Below, in pieces: positions 34,950-37,596 of a DNA stretch of 37,596 nt. A program made the position numbers and the translations under genes. The DNA is from Methylophaga sp. (GTDB lineage Bacteria > Pseudomonadota > Gammaproteobacteria > Nitrosococcales > Methylophagaceae). The notes beneath the pieces were generated by a model that was not told the origin of the DNA, made no database searches, and saw only the letters and a program-made list of their open reading frames with translations. The stretch is from the NCBI GenBank assembly GCA_026988435.1, contig JALSLH010000071.1, forward strand, positions 1 through 37,596. The letters run 5' to 3'. Each line of letters opens with the position of its first letter. Position 1 is the stretch's first letter.

Positions 34950-36329
34950 TTACTTATGTACGCCCAATTTTTCTCTCCAACCTGGGAAAATGCGATCAGC
35001 ATCACCAGGGAATGATTCAAATGCACGAGCAAATTCACGATGTTCTTTCGCGTATTCGATAGGATCTACACCTGATTTCCAACAGTCATGCGCTTGTGCT
35101 AATGAGCGGGCACCATCAGCTGGGCTATCAATATGACCATAAGCACCGCCACCGGCAGTGTTAATGACGTTACCATGACCTAAGTTTTCGAAGAAACCAG
35201 GCAAGCGTAATGCGTTCATGCCACCAGAAATAATAGGTGTTGTTGGTTTCATGCCATACCATTCTTGGTGATAGAAGGGACCATCAGCGCTATCACGTTC
35301 AATCATGTAAGCGATACCGCGATCATCTGCACCACCTTCCATTTTACCGTAGCCCATAGTACCTACATGGATACCAGAAGCACCTTGTAGACGAGACATT
35401 TTAGCTAATACAAATGCCGTATAACCACGTACTGCAGATGGTGATGTTACCGCACCATGACCTGCACGATGGTAATGTAAATATTGCCCTGGGTAGTTAC
35501 GGCGTGCAGTAGTAATCATACCCGGCCCACCGACATAACCATCAACTAGGAAGGCGACTTTATCGGCATCAGAACCAAAAGTTTCCAAAATAAAATCAGC
35601 GCGAGCCAACATTTCGTAATGGTCATCAGCGGTGATGTTGGCAGAAAATAATTTAGCCTCACCGGTTTCATCTTGGGCACGTTTCATTGCATCAGCGACT
35701 AAAGGAATTACTTTTTTCATTGGACAGAAAACTTGGTTACCTTGTGGTTCATCATTTTTGATGAAATCACCACCTAGCCAGAATTGGTATGCTGCTTCAG
35801 CGAATGGTTCTGGACGTAAACCTAGTTTTGGTTTGATGATTGTTCCGGCAATATAACCACCATCGACTAATGGACGACCAAGAATACGCCACATGTCAGA
35901 AATATCTTTTGATGGACCATCAAATAATTGCAACATGCGGGGTGGCACGTAGAAATCTTGCATTTGTAGATTTGCCACATCGCCCATGCCTTGATTGTTA
36001 CCAATAGCAAGCGTAAGGAATGAAACGAGCATTGTACGACCGTCAGTGACATTGCGATCAAATAAATCACTTGGGTAAGCAACTTGCATAATGCCTTTTG
36101 CTTCATCGATGTTGTAAACCATGGCATCAACGCCTTTGGTAAAGTCATCGGTAGTTGAAACCTCAACATTTGTTCCTGTTGATGATTCTGCAGCAATGTG
36201 GGCGGCAACTTCTAAGTAGCCGTAACCTGCCATAGGCTGCATTGTATATGTAACAAGGATGTGTTCGCCATTGGCGAGTAGATCTTCTTCTTTTAAACTA
36301 AGATCGGCGTAACGTGATGATTGATCCAT
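34950..36329 (-). CDS. cbbM: form II RuBisCO (CbbM)
   Basis: A 459-residue form II enzyme (R. rubrum is 466). The active-site numbering matches R. rubrum: K166 (IIKPKLG), carbamylated K191 with D193 and E194 in [14 protein letters not shown], and loop 6 [10 protein letters not shown]. It fixes CO2 onto ribulose 1,5-bisphosphate in the cytosol; form II works best at high CO2 and low O2, which fits the cytochrome bd operon nearby. The start ATG has GAAGG upstream. It is the first gene of cbbM-cbbQ-cbbO, divergent from cbbR. Confidence 0.98.
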   Translation of the reverse strand: MDQSSRYADLSLKEEDLLANGEHILVTYTMQPMAGYGYLEVAAHIAAESSTGTNVEVSTTDDFTKGVDAMVYNIDEAKGIMQVAYPSDLFDRNVTDGRTMLVSFLTLAIGNNQGMGDVANLQMQDFYVPPRMLQLFDGPSKDISDMWRILGRPLVDGGYIAGTIIKPKLGLRPEPFAEAAYQFWLGGDFIKNDEPQGNQVFCPMKKVIPLVADAMKRAQDETGEAKLFSANITADDHYEMLARADFILETFGSDADKVAFLVDGYVGGPGMITTARRNYPGQYLHYHRAGHGAVTSPSAVRGYTAFVLAKMSRLQGASGIHVGTMGYGKMEGGADDRGIAYMIERDSADGPFYHQEWYGMKPTTPIISGGMNALRLPGFFENLGHGNVINTAGGGAYGHIDSPADGARSLAQAHDCWKSGVDPIEYAKEHREFARAFESFPGDADRIFPGWREKLGVHK

Positions 36330-36404
36330 TATATTTACCTTCTTTTAGTGAGTGGCGCGACTGTACATAGATATGGGGTCGCATTCCTAATTCGGTTTAT
36401 TTGT

Positions 36405-36458
36405 ACGTTTTTAATAACGTATAAAATAGTGTAGGGTATTTTTAGTATAAATAATACT
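36405..36458. promoter_or_regulatory. candidate CbbR sites between cbbM and cbbR
   Basis: Two inverted repeats in the divergent gap: TACGTT / AACGTA (36404-36421, 6-nt spacer), containing a T-N11-A pair at 36409 and 36421, and AGTAT / ATACT (36444-36458, 5-nt spacer). LysR-type regulators such as CbbR bind T-N11-A palindromes between themselves and their target; here both sites fall between the two starts. Assignment is inferred. Confidence 0.5.
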
Positions 36459-36503
36459 CAAATGTTTTGATTTTAACTATAAGAAGTGTTTATATGTAAT
36501 CTA

Positions 36504-37406
36504 ATGAATATAACAATACGTCAGTTTCAGATATTTGAATCAGTAGCTCAACATTTGAGTTATACCCGCGCGGCTGAATTATTGTATTTGAGTCAACCAG
36601 CGGTTTCAATGCAAATTAAACAGTTAGAAAATGAAGTTGAGATGCCTTTATTTGAGCGTATGGGTAAGAAATTATTCTTAACTGAGGCGGGTGATGAACT
36701 GCTGGTTTATGCGCGCAACATCTCACGTCAATTAACTGAATTAGATGATGTTTTTAATGAAATGCGAGGTAGTGAGAAAGGGCGCTTAACGATAGCTGTA
36801 GCGACAACAGCTAACTATTTTGCCTTGAAATTATTAGGTGAATTTTATCGGCGGTTTTCAGGGACTATTATTAGTTTTGATGTCACCAATCGTGAAAGCT
36901 TATTAAATCACTTAAATGAGAATACAGTCGATATGGTCATTATGGGGCAACCACCTGAGGGTATGGACGTTGAAGCAACACCTTTTTTAGATAATCCATT
37001 GGTTGTTATTGCACCAAAAGGGCATCAATTGGCCAAAGAAAAGAAAATTCCATTATCAGTGTTACAACAAGAAACTTTTATTATGCGTGAACATGGTTCT
37101 GGAACGCGGATTGCGATGGAACGTTTTTTTGACCAAAGTGGTTATAGCATAAGCTCGGTGATGGAAATGAGTAGTAATGAGGCGATAAATCAGGCTGTTG
37201 AAGCTGGCTTAGGACTAGGTATCGTGTCGCAGCACACTTTAGAATTAGAGTTAGCATTAGGCCGGTTGGAAATATTAGATGTTGAGGCTTTTCCAATTAT
37301 GCGTCATTGGTATTTGGTGCATCGAAAAGGCAAGCGACTGACGGCAATAATGGAAGCCTTTAAACAATTAGTGATAGATGATACGTTAGATGTGCTCCAA
37401 GTTTAG
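36504..37406 (+). CDS. cbbR: CbbR, LysR-type regulator of the RuBisCO operon
   Basis: A 300-residue LysR-type regulator from the ATG at 36504 (MNITIRQFQIFESVAQH); an in-frame GTG six codons upstream gives an atypical start. The winged-helix domain is at about 1-60 (LSYTRAAELLYLSQPAVSMQIKQLE), followed by the effector-binding domain with the RuBisCO-regulator-like LTIAVATTANYFALKLLGEF. CbbR proteins activate cbb operons in response to Calvin-cycle metabolites. It lies divergent from cbbM, separated by about 175 bp holding candidate operators. Confidence 0.93.
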   Translation: MNITIRQFQIFESVAQHLSYTRAAELLYLSQPAVSMQIKQLENEVEMPLFERMGKKLFLTEAGDELLVYARNISRQLTELDDVFNEMRGSEKGRLTIAVATTANYFALKLLGEFYRRFSGTIISFDVTNRESLLNHLNENTVDMVIMGQPPEGMDVEATPFLDNPLVVIAPKGHQLAKEKKIPLSVLQQETFIMREHGSGTRIAMERFFDQSGYSISSVMEMSSNEAINQAVEAGLGLGIVSQHTLELELALGRLEILDVEAFPIMRHWYLVHRKGKRLTAIMEAFKQLVIDDTLDVLQV

Positions 37407-37566
37407 CTGATTAGCCGTTAACCACGACATTTCCCCAAAACCTGCAACAAGCCTTATTTTGGTTAATTGTAATAAACCTGAATCCTGTTTAAGAAAAGGG
37501 AACTAAACGCCTGTTAACCGATCAGATCTTTTACGACAAAGATTTTGATGAAAGGAAAACAGGCTC

Positions 37567-37596
37567 ATGAACAAATTAACAGACATATTCTGTGAT
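37567..37596 (+). CDS. start of an IS982-family-like transposase, cut by window edge
   Basis: Only ten codons are visible: MNKLTDIFCD. This matches the N-terminus I know from IS982-family DDE transposases (KLT(D/E)IFC-x-(V/I)DDFC). An AAAGGA Shine-Dalgarno lies about 12 nt upstream. The left terminal repeat of the element should fall between 37407 and 37566, but I cannot place its edge without the other end. Confidence 0.55.
   Translation, partial: MNKLTDIFCD

Overview
The window looks like chromosome from an AT-rich gammaproteobacterium (roughly 40% G+C by eye) able to fix CO2. The evidence is a form II RuBisCO locus (cbbM-cbbQ-cbbO with divergent cbbR), a cytochrome bd operon (cydABX-cydDC) very close to the E. 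coli type, and many typical gammaproteobacterial housekeeping genes (deaD, ybiT, yheS, uup, pqiABC, msrB, ung, yaeQ). A microaerobic, probably sulfur-oxidising chemolithoautotroph or relative would fit. No sulfur gene lies in the window, so the lifestyle is inference and I do not name a genus.

Layout. 1-2022 (minus): a UbiA-family prenyltransferase cut by the window edge, preceded by an SpmA/SpmB-like fusion. 2074-4096: deaD with its terminator and a hairpin in its leader, divergent from a dodecin gene. 4361-6720 (minus): ybiT, an ASCH-domain gene and a small conserved gene, tightly coupled. 6820-11791 (minus): msrB-pqiA-pqiB-pqiC-GIY-YIG-M23, with stop/start overlaps through most of the run. 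11929-12612: ung. 12613-14389 is an accessory patch: a FitA/FitB-type toxin-antitoxin pair, a relic of a second ung 3' end, an orphan lipoprotein and a 234-bp MITE-like element with near-perfect terminal inverted repeats. 14390-22607: yheS, a porin-like barrel behind a good sigma-54 promoter match, uup overlapped by a spermidine-synthase-like gene, a structured intergenic repeat, an alanine/sodium symporter and yaeQ. 22601-23548 (minus): a YaaW-like gene followed by a 51-residue membrane peptide missed by length cut-offs. 23594-24364 (minus): an unfamiliar four-helix membrane protein with one haem c motif, divergent from cydABX-cydDC (24706-30966), which includes the 33-residue cydX. 30969-36329 (minus): cbbM-cbbQ-cbbO followed at 13 bp by a DUF4197 gene; cbbR is divergent. 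The right edge cuts the first ten codons of what looks like an IS982-family transposase.

How the genes work together. CbbM fixes CO2, CbbQ and CbbO remodel inhibited RuBisCO, and CbbR probably senses metabolites to control the operon. CydABX is a high-affinity quinol oxidase whose assembly needs CydDC; it suits low oxygen, as does the oxygen-sensitive form II RuBisCO. Three ABC-F ATPases (ybiT, yheS, uup) lie within 15 kb. PqiABC is an envelope lipid-transport system.

No CRISPR array, defence island or large biosynthetic cluster is visible. The best leads for something undescribed are the haem c membrane protein beside cydABX, the YaaW-like/51-residue membrane peptide pair, the ybiT/ASCH/small-protein unit, and the DUF4197 gene attached to the RuBisCO activase operon. 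tRNA and rRNA genes were not seen.
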